Notes under the pieces: generated by a model
Database searches by the model: none
Seen by the model: only the letters and a program-made list of their open reading frames with translations
Told to the model about the DNA's origin: nothing
Program-made: the position numbers and the translations under genes
In this document: positions 63,951 to 64,000 of the stretch, piece after piece
How positions within the stretch are numbered: position 1 is the stretch's first letter
Layout of the letters: every line of letters begins with the position of its first letter
Source: Chryseobacterium sp. 18061
GTDB taxonomy: Bacteria; Pseudomonadota; Gammaproteobacteria; Enterobacterales; Enterobacteriaceae
DNA length: 64,000 bases
Assembly (NCBI GenBank): GCA_902706205.1
Contig: CACSKA010000002.1
Span: 583,299 to 647,298, forward strand
Direction: 5' to 3'

Positions 63951-64000
63951 GGTCTACCTCTCTTACCTTGCATGACCATCAGAACGCCGTTGACGATTGC
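63938..64000 (-). CDS. partial phage gene, C-terminal end
   Basis: The frame enters from the right edge and encodes AIVNGVLMVMQGKRGRPCAA before a TAA. The GKRGRP ending resembles an AT-hook-like basic tail. Too short to identify. Confidence 0.5.
   Translation of the reverse strand, partial: AIVNGVLMVMQGKRGRPCAA

Larger units (their letters stand above)
36655..64000. mobile_element. contractile-tailed prophage, left part (late genes)
   Basis: Continuous phage gene order on the minus strand: Q-like antiterminator, lysis, terminase, portal, head, sheath, tube, tape measure, baseplate, fibre, fibre assembly. A conversion/antirepressor region lies near the attachment site. The early region and integrase are beyond the right edge. 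No disrupted structural gene was seen, so the late region looks intact. Confidence 0.92.

Overview
The window looks like an accessory region of an Enterobacteriaceae chromosome (Escherichia, Salmonella, Citrobacter or a close relative). The signs are a type 1-like fimbrial subunit, a MarT/FidL-like regulator pair, an EcoR124-like type IC restriction system, a CP4-type YeeU/YeeV toxin cluster, enterobacterial IS remnants and a lambdoid-style prophage. The species cannot be fixed from the sequence alone.

Layout. (1) 1-5240 is AT-rich host DNA with decayed mobile elements: the start of a fimbrial subunit gene, a LuxR-type regulator, an IS5-family wreck, a membrane-bound winged-helix regulator with a long Glu-Thr-Pro repeat linker plus its FidL-like partner, and an internally deleted IS3-family element. 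(2) 5241-36654 is a genomic island of about 31.4 kb. It is bounded by two identical 49-bp copies of the 3' half of a tRNA-Arg(TCT) gene and carries a tyrosine integrase beside the left copy. (3) From 36655 to the window end lies the left part of a contractile-tailed prophage, abutting the island at the second tRNA fragment. Neither tRNA copy is complete, so the intact tRNA and the prophage integrase should lie to the right of the window. This suggests a tandem array of elements at one attachment site.

The island. It begins with the integrase, an unknown gene and an AlpA-like HTH gene. Next comes an uncharacterised block (8201-11153) with a glycine-zipper/zinc-ribbon protein, a small DeoR-type HTH protein, two tiny membrane proteins, a degenerate J-domain membrane protein and a secreted protein. 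A defence segment follows: type IC restriction-modification (hsdM-hsdS-hsdR, minus strand) and type II Zorya (zorA-zorB-zorE, plus strand), each next to a DUF2913-like gene, one intact and one broken. A chimeric T6SS/hemagglutinin fragment lies between the two systems. The rest is CP4/P4-like cargo: YfjI-like DUF3987, YfjJ-like inovirus Gp2 protein, DUF905, KlcA/ArdB antirestriction, RadC, DUF987, CbeA/CbtA toxin-antitoxin, DUF5983 and DUF4942. The last genes before the right attachment copy are a translationally coupled pair, a two-helix membrane protein and a RelE-like/4-fold beta-flower fusion. I consider this pair the least described module of the window.

The prophage. Next to the attachment site is a P22 immI-like block (two antirepressor-like genes and an Arc-like repressor on the minus strand, a divergent Mnt-like repressor) and an O-antigen-type acyltransferase. 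The late genes then run on the minus strand from Q-like antiterminator (63771) through holin, endolysin, Rz/Rz1, terminase, portal, head, sheath, tube, tape measure, baseplate, fibre and fibre assembly. The tail-chaperone gene has a textbook -1 frameshift heptamer that extends its product to the tape-measure start.
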